Source of the DNA: Hirsutella rhossiliensis
Taxonomy: Eukaryota > Ascomycota > Sordariomycetes > Hypocreales > Ophiocordycipitaceae
Reading direction: 5' to 3'
Length of the DNA stretch: 64,000 bases
NCBI RefSeq assembly: GCF_020360975.1
Contig: NW_025408668.1
Location: forward strand, 1,116,001-1,180,000
Part shown: positions 47,836 to 60,500 of the stretch, one piece after another
Numbering within the stretch: the first letter of the stretch is position 1
How the letters are laid out: each line of letters opens with the position of its first letter
Made by a program: the position numbers and the translations under genes
The notes under the pieces: model-generated
Database searches by the model: none
Seen by the model: the letters and a program-made list of their open reading frames with translations, nothing else
Told to the model about the DNA's origin: nothing

Positions 47836-48012
47836 TATAAGGGCTTTTGCCCTATATAGGCCTAGACTAAGGTCTAAGCTAAGTCTATATATAAGCGGCC
47901 TTTACGCCTATATAGGCTAGGCCTATACTTTTCTTTCTTTTCCCCCTTATAGATTATTAACCTTCTTTTAACGGACTATACCTAAGCTTATACCTCTACT
48001 TACTCTATAATA
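47836..48012. repeat. F right LTR
   Basis: 177 bp partner of 46,149-46,325, followed by duplicated AGCGG and then the A2 sequence GGACGCTTAACC expected from A1. Confidence 0.9.
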
Positions 48013-48253
48013 AGCGGACGCTTAACCGCCTACTATTAAAGTAAAAGAGGAAAAAAATTCGAGTTTAAGGAGATATAAGCTATATACTAAAAGAAGGTTA
48101 GCTAAGGGAATTACTAAGAGGTCCTTATAAAGTAGCGCGGGTACCTTAACTTAATATAAGAACCTATATATAAGTTTATAAGAGCTATAGCCCTTAATAA
48201 GTTCGAGGCTCTATATAAACTAGTAAATAAAAATAATAATCTAATAAACTATC

Positions 48254-48812
48254 TTAAGGTATATAAGTAAAAGCGGAATTTTAGGAAATTAAGGAATTAT
48301 ATAAAACTACGTAGTAAAGGGGAAGAAGGAGTATAAGATAGGAATTTTAATAGAATTTATTAGTAGTATAAAAGAGGTATTAAAGGTAATAATTCTATCT
48401 CTATTTACTAGCGGATATACTATCTTATATAGATAATTATAGCTAAACGGAAGAACCTTTTAGGACTAGATTTAGGCTGCTATATAGCCCTAAGACTAAG
48501 GAATTCCGTAATACCTTAAGTATATCTAGAAGTATCTTAGTTCTATTAATATTTATATTTAAAGGAGGTTAGTTATACTAGTGTTTTTAAGAGGTCTTAG
48601 CTAGTATTTTAAGCTAGCTTTATTCCTTCGATTCCTAATTATACGATAACTAGCAACCCGTTTAATATATAATAATATATAAAATAACGAGCGATTCTTA
48701 CTTTATAGGATAGGGTTTTATCTATAGTTAATATACTACTTATTAGCTTATATAATTAATAGAGTATAGTATAGCTACTTTATTTATAATAGGAAAACAC
48801 CGTTCCTTATAA
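48254..48812 (+). mobile_element. Copia gag-derived fragment inserted in A2
   Basis: 559 bp starting TTAAGGTATATAAG and ending CCGTTCCTTATAA. It matches, inverted, 32,903-33,469 of the copia element. A2 sequence continues across it (compare A1 near 2,000), with ACTATC before and ACTACT after as a likely 6 bp duplication. Translation gives a broken frame with KRKNLLGLDLGCYIALRLRN. It is either a retroposed piece of copia gag RNA or a discrete short element that also sits inside copia. Confidence 0.7.
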
Positions 48813-48954
48813 ACTACTAATAGTAGCTTAAGCTAAGACTATAAAGTAAGTAAAATAAAAGGGGTAGTTATAGTAATATAGCGTAATAGTATAAGTAGAA
48901 ATAAAAATAGCGTTTATTATAAAGTAAAGCCCTTAAACTACCTAAGCTTATTCC

Positions 48955-48972
48955 TTATTATTATTATTACCC

Positions 48973-49012
<40 letters not shown>

Positions 49013-49369
49013 CCTTATTAGCTTCCTCTTATTTATTAGCGGCGGCGGCGCTTTCTAAGGCGCTAAGGCGGCCCTCTAAGCCTATAAGCTAGTTAGTAGC
49101 GGCGGCGGCCTTAAGAGTAAAGGGGCGGCGGCTAGTATTAGCGGCGGCGGTAGGGGTAGTAGCGGTAGCGGAGGCGGGCATAGCTAAGGGGACCGCTAAT
49201 AAGGCGATAGAGGTAGTATCCCTAGCGCTAAGCGCGTTAAAAGTAAAAGTAAGGGAGTAAAAGAGTAAGGACTTACTTAAGTATAAGGCCTTATTACTTA
49301 AAGGCATAGAGGTTATAGTATATAGTAGCGGTAGTAGTAAGGCGCTTCTTAGTAGCCCCCTACGCTTAC
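48955..49369 (-). pseudogene. Antisense ORF of family A in A2, C-terminal piece
   Basis: The minus strand here matches the end of the A1 antisense protein. An uninterrupted 72-codon frame (49,307-49,089) begins MPLSNKALYLSKSLLFYS and includes SIALLAVPLAMPAS; downstream LIGLEGRLSALE and an Asn-rich tail encoded by an ATT microsatellite (about 48,955-49,015) follow. A TAG separates the two parts, and a frameshift relative to A1 lies in the Ala/Pro segment. The N-terminal piece is beyond element C, at 61,939-62,474. Confidence 0.65.
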
Positions 49370-49745
49370 TTTAATAGAGATAAGGGTATATACTTAAAGT
49401 ACGTATAGTATATAGCTAAGGATTAATAGAGTAATTAACTATATAATTATTTAATTATCGGTCCTATATATAGCTCTAAGGGCCTTAGGTTATAAATATA
49501 AGTCTTAGAGATTTCTTTACTCTATACCTTTTTATCTTTACTAGAGTCGCGTAACTAACGGTCTCTACTTTAAAGGGGAAAAATAAAAATTTAAATTAAC
49601 TATAATTAAGGAAGATACTTAATTAAATAATCGAGGTCTTTATAACGCCTTTAAGTATACTTAGAAGTAAGTTAGAAGGGGAGTACTAAGCGTCTTATCC
49701 CTTTAATAGGCTAATATCTATAAGGGTATAATCTTACTTATTAAA
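49370..49745 (-). repeat. C 3' LTR
   Basis: 376 bp, equal in length to 61,563-61,938. To its right the complement of a purine tract (CTCCTCCTTAGC) marks the plus-strand priming site of a minus-oriented element. Confidence 0.9.
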
Positions 49746-52250
49746 CTCCTCCTTAGCGACTTTCTAACCTAAGATACTAATAGAAAGAGCGCGATAATAA
49801 TAAGTAAGGCTCTCTTCTTAAGTATATAAGTAAGTAAATAAACTATTAATAGAACTTTTCTCCTTTATTATAATCCTTTCCCTTTATATTATTTATTCCT
49901 CCTTTTACTTATAAGCTACTTATTTAGCTCTTTCCTATCTTTACTTATATACTTCCTTTTTTAGATAATTATCTACTACCCCTTATATACGCTCCTAAGT
50001 ATTTATACTTATTATTCCTAAGGGTATTAAAGAAATAAAGTAGTTAGTATCTTTACTAGTTTATAGCTTTAGGTATAGGTAGATTAAATAAGCTATAGAG
50101 TCTCGTAAACTAGTCGTTATCGCGTCGCTAGTAGTCTTATATAAATATATAGAATTATAGTCGTTAATATCCTAGCGGTAGTTTTAATATATTCCTAGGT
50201 TTTTAACTCCTTTAACTTAGGAGGGTTTAAAGCCTAGTATAAACCTTATAGGGACTATAGCTAAAGAGGCTATTACTATACTTTATTTCTAAGGAGTAAT
50301 AGGACGCGCTATAAGTATTACTAAAGTCTTTAGCCTTAAGGTAATTAACTAAGCGCCTAGTAATTTCGGAGTCCTAGGGCGAGTTAATAGCCGCGCTATC
50401 TACCTTTCTTTCCTACTAGCTTCTTATTAGGCTATTAATAGGGGTATAGTTATAAGTCTTTCGCTCCTTTATACGTTTAAAAGGGTTATTAATAGTAAGT
50501 AAGGAGTAGGCCTAATTAGCTATATATTTAAGGGGGAAAATAAAGGCGTCGTTTCTATATAGATAAAGGGACTAGTAAGGGCGCTTAGCTCTCTCTTTTA
50601 TAGATTCTAAGGTAGAGATCCTATCTTAAGGTTACTTAAGGAAAGGCTACTTAGTTTAAATAAAGAGCTTAATTTAGTTAATACTTAAGGTAATAAATGT
50701 CTAAGCTTATTCTTAATTCCTATTAGCGCGATTAAATAGTTAAGGGTCTTTTTAGGAAGGAGTTTTATAAAGAAACCGCTTATAGCTTAAGCGATTAGGT
50801 TAGGTTACTCTATAAAGGTAGCTAGCGTAGTTAGCTCTTTTCTCGCTCTCTTTACTATATAAGCTAGTTCTATATCTCTTTAAAGTAGTAGTTTCTATTT
50901 ACTAAGCTTATTTTAAAGGTTAACTACCTTTAGGACTTCTTAAAGGTCTTATTCTTTTTAATCTCTTAAAATAATATAGTTATATTAGTAAATCCGTTTA
51001 TACCTAGGAATCCTTATAAGAAAGACTCTATTAAAAGTCGTTAAACCCTAATTAGATAGTATCTTTTATAGTCGTTTAACCTTACTATTAAACTACTAGG
51101 AAACTCCGCTACCTTATAATATCGCTTATATATAATTAAGCTTATTCGCCGTAATAGCTTAAATTCTATATATTAGCCTATCGACGTAGCCTTTTATACT
51201 TATCCTCTTATCTAGCTTAAAGAAATACTAGTCTTAGTATAAGATTTTATTTATTTATAAAGCTTCTTATATTACCTTATACCTTTACTTTAGAATTACT
51301 TTAACCTTTAAGTATTACTACTTAATTATCTTAAGGTATAGCTTAACTATACCTTTAACCTAGTATTAAATTATTATTAAAGCTAAGTAGCTATATTCTT
51401 ACCCTTCCTATTAAGCGGTATAAGGGACTAGCGTATAAGTAAAGTTATAAGAAACTTAGAAGATATAAAGAAACTACTACTATACTTATAGGAATATATA
51501 GAGTCTAGTATACTATCTCTCTTTCTAAGTATTAAAAACGACTAAGTTTCCTTTCCTATAGTCTTAAAAGAACGCTCCTTAGTAGAGTCCCCTTTTATTT
51601 AGTCTTACTAAAAAGTTAATAACTTTAATTATATACCTTTATTTATATATAAAGCGACTAAGGTTAAAGGTAAGAGCGGTAAACTTAATTAGATACCCCT
51701 TATTATTTAAGCATTTATAGTACTTTATATATCTATCTTCTTTATCTTTAATAGGTTCCCCTTAATAGTCGGTATAAACTAATAGTAGGTAAGGTAAGGG
51801 GTATACCGCGTTCTCGATACCTTTTATTAAGATCTTAATTATCGCGCTAAGGCTAAAGCTTATAGCCTATTATTTATTAATAGCTTTATAAAGAAAGTTA
51901 TATACGTCGACGATATACTCTTCTTAGTAGGCCTTATTCCTAGTAAATCCGTTTATCTTTTTAACGCCCTTATATATTATCTAAGCGTCGTTAAGGGTAA
52001 TATCCTACTATCTAATAAGGCCTATTAGTATTAAGTACTAACGATCTCTATAAATATACTAAGGAGGTTACTTTTACCTATAAACGTCTTATTAGTCTTA
52101 GTTTATAAACCTTTCCTTATCTTTAGTATAAAAGCGCCCTTTACTACCTTTTACTTTAACTTTACTATAGTAAATAAGTAAAATAAAGCTCTTACTCCTA
52201 AATAGTAGTATACTAAAAAAGATAGCGGTATTCTTAAGGAGGTCTATAGC
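49746..52250 (-). pseudogene. Extra 3' sense frame of element C, unknown product
   Basis: On the minus strand (same as C pol), a frame with RIP-type stops spans about 800 codons, from near 52,250 to the polypurine tract. Pieces include KDKERFINQD, YKGVKKINGFTRNKAYQEEY, EPIKDKEDRYIKYYKCLNNKGY, FLYIFQVSYNFTYTLVPYT and, near the end, SINSLFTYLYT and ISILGQKVAKEEFNK. The distal third is shared with C' in the expected order. No family is recognised. It lies beyond the integrase and the antisense frame, where a gypsy element normally has only untranslated DNA. Stops are dense in places, so the frame could be several exons or genes. Confidence 0.45.
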
Positions 52251-52379
52251 TAGGCCTAGGATACTATTTAAGTTCGCTACTATATCTTAGGAAAGGGTAA
52301 AGTAAGTAAAAGAGAGAGAGAAGATAAGATTAAATAGTTAAGGTAAGTAGTTTTAAGTACTAACGCTAAGAGGCTAAGA

Positions 52380-52540
52380 GGGTATTATATATATATATAA
52401 GAGTTATATTAGTAAAGGTAGTCGTTATAAGTAAGGAAGCGTATAAAGTATATATATATATATATATATATATAAAAGGAAGAAGGAGGAAGGAAGAAAG
52501 AGGGTATAATAAAAGGAATAAATAGTTATTAAAGCGCGCG
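52380..52540. repeat. AT-rich microsatellite cluster in C
   Basis: Runs of TA dinucleotides near 52,388-52,402 and 52,449-52,475 are followed by purine-rich GAAGAAGG repeats. They separate the extra 3' frame from the antisense frame. Tract length would be expected to vary between copies. Confidence 0.8.
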
Positions 52541-52776
52541 GTTATTAGTTACTTTAGCTAGCCTTTATAGCGGTAAGGTCTTAGGCGTATTTAAGGGTTA
52601 CGCTTAAATAGCTTCTTTTACTAGTTATTAATTAAGGAGCTATTTAATCTCTACCCTTTTCTTCTCCTCTTTACTCTTTTTATTTCTCTTCTTTCTCTTC
52701 TTTCCTTTATCTTCTTTATTTCTCTAAACTACTACCTCTTATCTTCTCCTTTTACGACTACCTCTTCTTCCTTATT

Positions 52777-54500
52777 ATATCTTATAAGACCGCTAAACTT
52801 AAAACTAAAGAGCTATTAAATATCGTTAACCTCTCTTTAACTACTCTTTTACGACCTTCCCTTATTATTACTACTCTTTTTACTTAGAATTATCGTTTTA
52901 AGGTCTTTCCTCTTTATATAAAGTACTTTTAAGTAACGACTATCTAACTTATTTAATCTTACTTAGCTCGTTCTAACTATCTTCTTTTATAGATCTATAG
53001 TTACTTTAAGACCTAGGTCTATAATAAAAATAATATCGGTTACTAAGGGTTTTTAATTTATATAGAAATTACCTTTTAGTTATAGGTTTTATTAAAGCTC
53101 TTAATATCGTTAGGATTAAAGCGCGCGGTCGCTCTCCTCTCTCTTACTTTCTTAAGAGCACGCTAGGTTAGTATAATTAAATCGTTTTTATACCCTTTAT
53201 TATAGACGTTAGCTAATAACTTATATCCTTATAGAAATCGCTTATCTATATAGATACTTCTTTTCTTAGCTTAGTTTAAGGCGGTAAAAATACTCTTAAG
53301 TAGTCTTAATTATATTATATAGAACTTATAATCCTTGCTTTTATTAAGGGTATATTTAAACTTATTAGATAACTATAACTTCTGCCTATAAGCACGTTAT
53401 ATTTCCTTTTTATAAGTATATCTCTCTTTTAAGTACTATTAGCGGCTCTTACGCTAACTATATCTAGGATTTAACTAAGGCGCCTATTTATAAATAGTAG
53501 TACTTTCTTAGATATTATAGGGCTACTTACGACCTTAATAGATTCGCTAACTATATATATAGTTATAATTTCTATACCGACCTTAAGACTAATAAATTTT
53601 ATAATAAGTATATTAGTAACGAGACCGCCCTTTATCTTCTTTATAATATCCTTAATCCCTTTAGTCCTACTAAGGATTTAAAGGAAAGGGAGGAAATTAA
53701 CCTTATACTTATTTTACTTAAAAAGAGATTATATAGGTTTAACGAGCTCTCTCTTAAGTAATAATTAAATAGTCTTTAAGTTCGCTTTATAGTAGTCTAT
53801 AATAGGTTTACTAGGAGTAGGTAGCCTTATTTAGTCGCTATCTTTAATAGTAAAAGTTTTTCTTTTAAGGTTATATGCGTTTAATTTAGTAAGTTAAAAA
53901 TATATTAAAATTTATTTTATAGGCGCGTTTATTTTCGCTACTATAACTCTCCCCCTTTATAATAAAGAATAAACGTCCCTATCTATAAAGTAAAAAATCC
54001 TATTCTTAAAGGAGGTAAGTAGTAAGAATATTCGTTTTCTTACTTTATTATTTAATTATATCTTTATTCGTCTTCTTTAAGGTAGTAAAGGGTAAGTTAT
54101 TATTAAGGAAGGGTAGGAAATATTATCTTTATTTACTTAGGGAGCTTTAGGTAGAAAGTTTAAAATAATAAGGTAGTAGGTAAAGCGCTCGTAAATATCT
54201 CGGCTACTATAGTCGTCCTTTAATTAGATAGTTAAACGGTGCCCTAGTTACTAGTTAGGTTCTAGTATACTTCTTACGATAGTTATAGATTTTATTTTTA
54301 CTGCCTTTTCCTCCCTAGCTCCTTTTTACCTTATTTTTTTCTTATTAAATTAACGTCTTTAAGGCTCTTATATAAAGATCCTTTTTTACTTTACTAAGTT
54401 ATAGTAGCTAAACCTTAATTATATACCTTAGGCCTTTCTTAGGTATTTATAGTTACTTTTTTTCCTCTTCTTAGCTTTAATCCTTTTAAGGTTTATTAAG
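52777..54500 (+). pseudogene. Antisense ORF of gypsy element C
   Basis: Opposite to C pol, a plus-strand frame opens at an ATA at 52,777 (ISYKTAKLKTKELLNIVNLSL) and continues with frame changes to about 54,000-54,500. It includes FYNKYISNETALYLLYNIL, PFSPTKDLKEREEINLILILLKKRLYRFNELSL and VYNRFTRSRQPYLVAIFN. This last block has a gag-like look (basic stretch, then YRRVYFRYYNSP, possibly a mutated Cys/His knuckle), but that is inference. It converges with the integrase C-terminus near 54,600. The position mirrors the antisense frames of families A and B. Confidence 0.5.
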
Positions 54501-54549
54501 GAGTTATTATAACTATAGTACTATTTAATTTAAGGCTTCTTTACTTAGT

Positions 54550-57500
54550 AAGAGTAATAAATTATTTACTTTATTTATTATTTCTTCCTTCCTCCTCTTA
54601 TCGAGAGTAATCTTATCCTAGAGTAACTAGCTATCCTTAGTAAAGTACTACTAACCTTCCTTATCCTTTTTAAACTTCTTTAAATACTCTCTTAGGATTA
54701 TTTTATTAAGTATAATTCTATTTAAAGTCTTAATCCTATATACCTTAAACTACTCTAAGTATAATACTACTTAAAAGGGACCGTTCTACCTTATTTAATA
54801 CTTAGCTTACCTCCTTAGATTATTTAATTATCTTACGTTAAATAGTAAGATAAGGTCTTTAAGTTATAAGCTTTCTTTCCTTATTATATACTTATTAGCT
54901 TTATCTATCCTCTTTACTAATCGATTTTAATATCGTATTACTCTTTTCTTAGCTTCTTTTATATTGTTTTCTTTCCTTTTTAAAACTTATACTTATACTT
55001 TAAATAATTCTTCTCTTATCTTTACTTTATCCTAGTCGATTAGTCGCTAAGTTAGGTATTCTACCTTAAGAGGTAGTACTAGTTCTTATCTAAATAGTAG
55101 GTAGAAAGCTAATATTCTATAAAACTCTTTAACTACTATTTAGTCTATAAGGATTACTTAGTTAAGGTATCTAATCTACTTACCGTTTTTCTTTATTATT
55201 TTTATAAGTACTATTATTAACCTTTAGTACCTTTATTTTACTATTACGTTTACCTTTAAATTATATACTAAAGTTTAAATAACTTTAATACTTATATCTT
55301 CTTAGATATACTTAAAGTCTTTCTTTATTTTAGGCCCTCTATCGATTATAGTATATAGTATTATACTATACCTATAAATAATAAAGAGTATAAATTTAGT
55401 TATAGCTCCTATAGTAATTTCTTTAACTAAGGTTACTTTTACTTATTTAGTAAGGTCGTCTTATACTTTTATAAGGTATAAATACCTATAATTAAATAGT
55501 ATATACTAGCTATTAAAGTAAATCTTACTTATAGGGTAGCTAAGCGCGGTTATAGTTATAACTTCCTAGGGTCTCTTAGTCGTAAAGTATTAGTATTCTT
55601 TATAAGAAGAGATTACGCTATAAATAGCGTTTTAAAGGTTAGCTTACTAATACCTATTCTTTATAAACGTATATATAACTTATTATCCTTTATATCTTAT
55701 TTATATATAGTACTTTACGATAATCCCTTTCCGTTCTTTTAGGTTATCTATAACTAGTATAGGTCCCCTTTCTTCCTTCTTAGGGAGTCGCTAAAGCTTT
55801 TAATCTTTAACGTAGAAATTTAGACTCTTTAAACGTAGCTTCTTATAGTCTTATTTAAAAAGGCCCTCCGGCCGTTTTAACGTTTAAAGGAAGTCCGTAA
55901 TTATCCTCGATTCCTTTAAGTAGTCCCCTTATAGCTTAGTCCCTTATACTACGTTTAAGTAGAAGTTTATAAATTCTTTAATATTGCCTTTTATTTCCCT
56001 ATCTAATATATTAAAAGGTCTTTTAGGCTTTCTTAAGAGTCTATTAGCTATACTATTCTTCTTACCTTTAATATATTATATAGTAAAGTTAAAAAGGAAA
56101 ATATAGCTTATCTAGCGAGTTACTATAGCTTTAAGGATATCTTTAAAGGCACCTTTTAGTTAATCGACTAGGACTTATATATTAGTTTCTAGGATAAAAT
56201 ATACGCTATATAGGTATATTCTTAGTCTCTTAAGCGTACTTAATATAGCTATATACTCCCTTTTTATTATATTATATTTAGTTTCTACTAATAACTACGT
56301 TTTACTTTTAAACCTTATAGGGCGCCTCTTTCTATCGACGATTTATATTAAGACGACCCCTTAGCTAAGTAGACTAGCATTATATATTAGAATAATATCT
56401 CCTCTTTCTAGGCTAACGTTAAGGGATACTAAAAAGACTAGATTAGTAATAGCTTCTTTAAAGGTAGCTATCGCTTTTACTTATTTATTTCCCTATTCTT
56501 AATAGACTTCTTTCTTTAATAGGTCTATAAAGGGTTTTACTAAGATAGCGAACTATTTAATCTAGATTTAATAGTATCTTATAATACTAAGGAAAGCTTT
56601 AATATACGTTATATTAAGGTATCTTATTTATTCCTTAATTTTAATAACTTTAGCTTTTATAAGGCACCTTTTATTTACTTTATAGATATAACTAATAACT
56701 TCGGTTACTTACTAATAGAATTTCGATTTAGCCCTTATAATCGTATAACTAAAGAGTTCGATATTAACTAAGACTTTATCGAGGTTAATAAGGTATTTAA
56801 AGATAAATCTCCTTACTTTTAACGCTACCTTTTTATTATTATACGTTATATTAGGCCCCTTAATACCTATATTATTAAGGAAATTCCTATAGATATTCGG
56901 TATAAGGTCTTATAAGATTCTTTATATTATCCTTATAAATTAGCCGACTAAGTTTATAGCCCCTTAAGGGAGTATATATATATATAAGAGGCTAATAAGT
57001 ATCGCGAATATCGTTAAGTTATAGCTTCTAATATTAAGAGGGATCTAATTATAGCCTAAAAAAAGGTCTAAGAGGGAAAGGATCTTATATATTAAGAAGT
57101 AGTCGCTAAACCTATCTATATTTAGCGGTAGGTTTATATCTCTTATTATAACGGCATTTATATATATAGCGGAATTAATTAAGCGTAGCCCTCTATCTTT
57201 CTTTACTACTAGGAAAAAAGGGTTCTTATAAGGCCTATACCCTTCTTTAAGGACTCTTATTTCTAGTTTAAATTTAAGGATATCGATAACTTTTTACTTT
57301 ATTACTTTTAAGATTAGGATTAAGGCTACTTACTATACCTTATATTCTATTATCCTAATAACTTATAAGGAGGCTATAGCTAGGTCGACTTTACCTCTTT
57401 CTATAAAGTCCTAGGATAATACTACTTCCTTATTAAATAGAATACTATTAAAGATCTAGATTTCTACCTTTATAAGAAAGCCCTTAAATTATTCGTAAAT

Positions 57501-60500
57501 TACTTTAAGTTATTTTTATATTAGCTACTTTCCTTTCTATATACTTAAGAATTTTCTTATTAAGTATTCTAAGTAAGGTCTAGGCTATATCTTATCTTTA
57601 ATAGTATTTTATTTAGTTTTCTTTTAGTTAGGGTCCCCTTTTAGCGTCGAGCCGTTTAATAAAGTATTATTAATAGGGTTAATCTTATTTACTTTTCTTT
57701 TAAAGAGAGTATTAACTCTTAGATTATATAATTTAATAGGTCGTTTCCTTCTTATCTTAACTTTAACCTTTTAGATCTTTTTAAACTTCTTTTTAGCTCT
57801 AATAATTCTTTTCTTAAATTCTCTTATAGCCTCTATAACTATAACTTTAATAATCTCTTTTACTATTTTAGATCTAATAGCTAGAATTACTTTATCTCCT
57901 TCGTTTATAATTAATTACTATTATACTAGTGCTATTAAGGGCTCGTTTACGCTAGTATAGGCTAGGTTAAGGACTTAGTTAGCGCCCCCTCTATAACTAA
58001 GGATCTTGCCTCTTAGTAAGAGAATCTCGGCTATTAAGGTATCTATAATAGGTTTTCTTTATAATTATTAAGTAGCTCTTAAGTTATCTTCTTTAACTTC
58101 TATTACTAAAGCCTAAAAAAATATTCTTAGGAGCTAGGTAGCTATTTCCTATATAGTCTCCTTAAGCTTTAGTCTTTTATATATATCTTTATTAACTATT
58201 AAGGTTATAGTCTAAAAGGATTTTACTATATTAACCTCGTTTAAAAGCCTCTATTTAATAGCTCTTACCGCTAGCGTAACTACTTAGATAGTGCCGATTT
58301 AATATTTAACTTATATATCGCCGTTCTTTAAGGAATAATTAAATAATATATACGCGGCTCTAATAAATAGTATACCTAAGATAAAGGGGACTAAGACTCC
58401 GTTTAGCGTAATATAAAGATAGATTAGTATTTAAGCTATACTTAGATAGAGATTAGTCTCTACCTCCCTAACTATATTTATAAGGGACCTAGTATACGCC
58501 GTTAATAATACTCTTATTAATAGGATTTTAAGCCTATATACGTTTATATATCTTTTAATAATAAGGTTTCCTTTAAACTTAGTATTAATTAAGGCGCTTA
58601 GAACTTTAGCTTTCTAGCTACTAAGCTATACTTAAATATAAGGTAGGTCTTATATATACTTAAGCGAGCGGAAAAGTATAAGGACCGTATTTATATATAT
58701 TATAGGAATCGCTATAAGGTCCTTTAAAGTTATCTCTTAGTATCTTATTAAGAGTACTACTTCCTATATAATAAATCCGTCTTTCTTTAGTCTTATTTCT
58801 TCTAGAGTTTATTAATTAGATAGTCCTTAAGCTAGTTATATTACGCTAATCGTATTAGTTATAAACCTAACTTCCTTTAATGCTTATTAGACTTTAAGGC
58901 ACTTATAATCCGATTCTTTATAAGTAAGGTAAGTAAGCTTAATCGGTTTAACCTAGTATTCTTTATCTTATTCTTTAACTTATACTAAAGCTACTATAGG
59001 TTTTCCTTATAGATATTTAAGGAGGAGTAAACTACTTTCTATATTATCTTTAGCTACTTTTATAACTATTATCGTAGCTTTATAAGGTCTTATATTACTC
59101 TCTACTTTCTTTAAAGTCTAGAATTTAATGTTTTCTATACCTTAGGCTATATCTATATATCTTATACTAAGTCTCTTACTTAGTTAGGGAATAAAGTCGA
59201 TTAGGTAATTTAAAGGGATTAGGATTCTTTTATATATAATTTCTCCGATAATTTTATCTATAAGTCTATCGAACTTCTTATCTAGATCTACTTTATATCT
59301 ATAGAATATAGGGATAATCTTTAAGCTAGTTTTTATTATTCTTATTATCTTAATTTCCTTTATATCCTCTTTAACTCTTTATCTTTTCCCCTTATAAGTA
59401 TTAATCCCTATTATAGTTATATAGATTATCTAATTATATATATTACTTTATTATATATTATCTATAATTATAATAACTAATATCCTTCTTACTTTTTTTC
59501 TTATATCGCTTGCTTTTAGATTCCTTAGCTTCTATTTATATAGGCTACTATATCTCTAAAACTAGTTTAAGAAACTAGATTCTCTTTTACTAGTAGCTTA
59601 ATTTAAGTAAGATAGTATAACTATAGCTTTAACCTATTCTATAAGTAGTAATATAAAGGATTCTAGCTATATATCTACCTAGTATATAATAAGCCTTTAA
59701 ATATATATACTTATTTAAGAAAACCTATTAATAAGTACTAAGGGAATTACGCTTTTATTATCTTTTCTTTTAAGGTAAAGAGTCCCGTTTACTACTTTAT
59801 ATATTATAAATCCGATCTTATAGTCCTAAGAGGATACCTTATACTTATTAAGGTAGTATCCTTCTTTACTATAATAAAAGTATCTCTTAGGCTAGTTAAA
59901 AGTATTAACTTAAAACTATATATATTAATTAAATAGGTATTAAAATCTAATAGTATTTACGCTACCTTTTTATTTATAACTTAAAGAGTAGCCTTTACTA
60001 CTAACGCGTTTTTATTCCCTATTAAGCTAGTTAAATATCTACTTTTACTAGTAAGTAAGGTTAATCTTTATATCTTTAAAGGCTTTTATTAAGTCTAAGA
60101 TCTCCTTTACGGGCTATCTAAGTTTCTTATTTATTTTCTTTAATTCTTTAAGAAGTTTTTCTTCGCCCTTATTAGATTCGGCTTCCTTTATTACTTTATT
60201 AATTTCCCTAAAGAGCTAGTCTTTCTTTAAGTTCTTAAGCTTTTAATTATAGACTTTAGATATTATATCTTATCGCTTAACGTCTTAGCGAGGTACTAAG
60301 TAGTTATTAATTATATAGATAAGGCTTTTATATAGGAGTTTTAAAATAACTTTAGATATCTTCTTATTTCTCTTTATAACGTTAATAATAAGCTCCTTTA
60401 GTATTATATAATAGATAAAGTATAACTAGACTATAGATTCTTATTAGCTATTAAGTTATACCTTACGCTATAGGTATAAGTAGAAACTAAGCTATTCTAT

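Larger units (their letters stand above)
46149..48012 (-). mobile_element. Short LTR element F (1.86 kb, no pol seen)
   Basis: Two 177 bp direct repeats (46,149-46,325 and 47,836-48,012) run TATAAGG...ATAATA, flanked by target duplication AGCGG (46,144-46,148 and 48,013-48,017). The 1.5 kb interior shows no RT or integrase motif. A minus-strand stretch near 46,720-46,340 stays open apart from RIP-type stops (VKIVKLNINIPYYSAISIEL, then LYKGAIKL and FAYIYTSVGGL), perhaps a gag-like or unknown protein. The size and lack of pol suggest a non-autonomous LTR element depending on another family, or an internally deleted one. Orientation is set only from that frame. Confidence 0.8.

Noticed and set aside
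48955..49020. Trinucleotide array as a CRISPR-like or regulatory repeat
   Set aside because: It is a simple ATT microsatellite encoding the Asn-rich tail of the family A antisense protein, without spacers.
51898..51925. Plus-strand reading YVDDILFLVG, like a reverse transcriptase box
   Set aside because: The flanks lack RT motifs at the right spacing, and a long minus-strand frame (Gln-type stops only) covers the same bases. A chance match is more likely, though I cannot exclude a small RT fragment.
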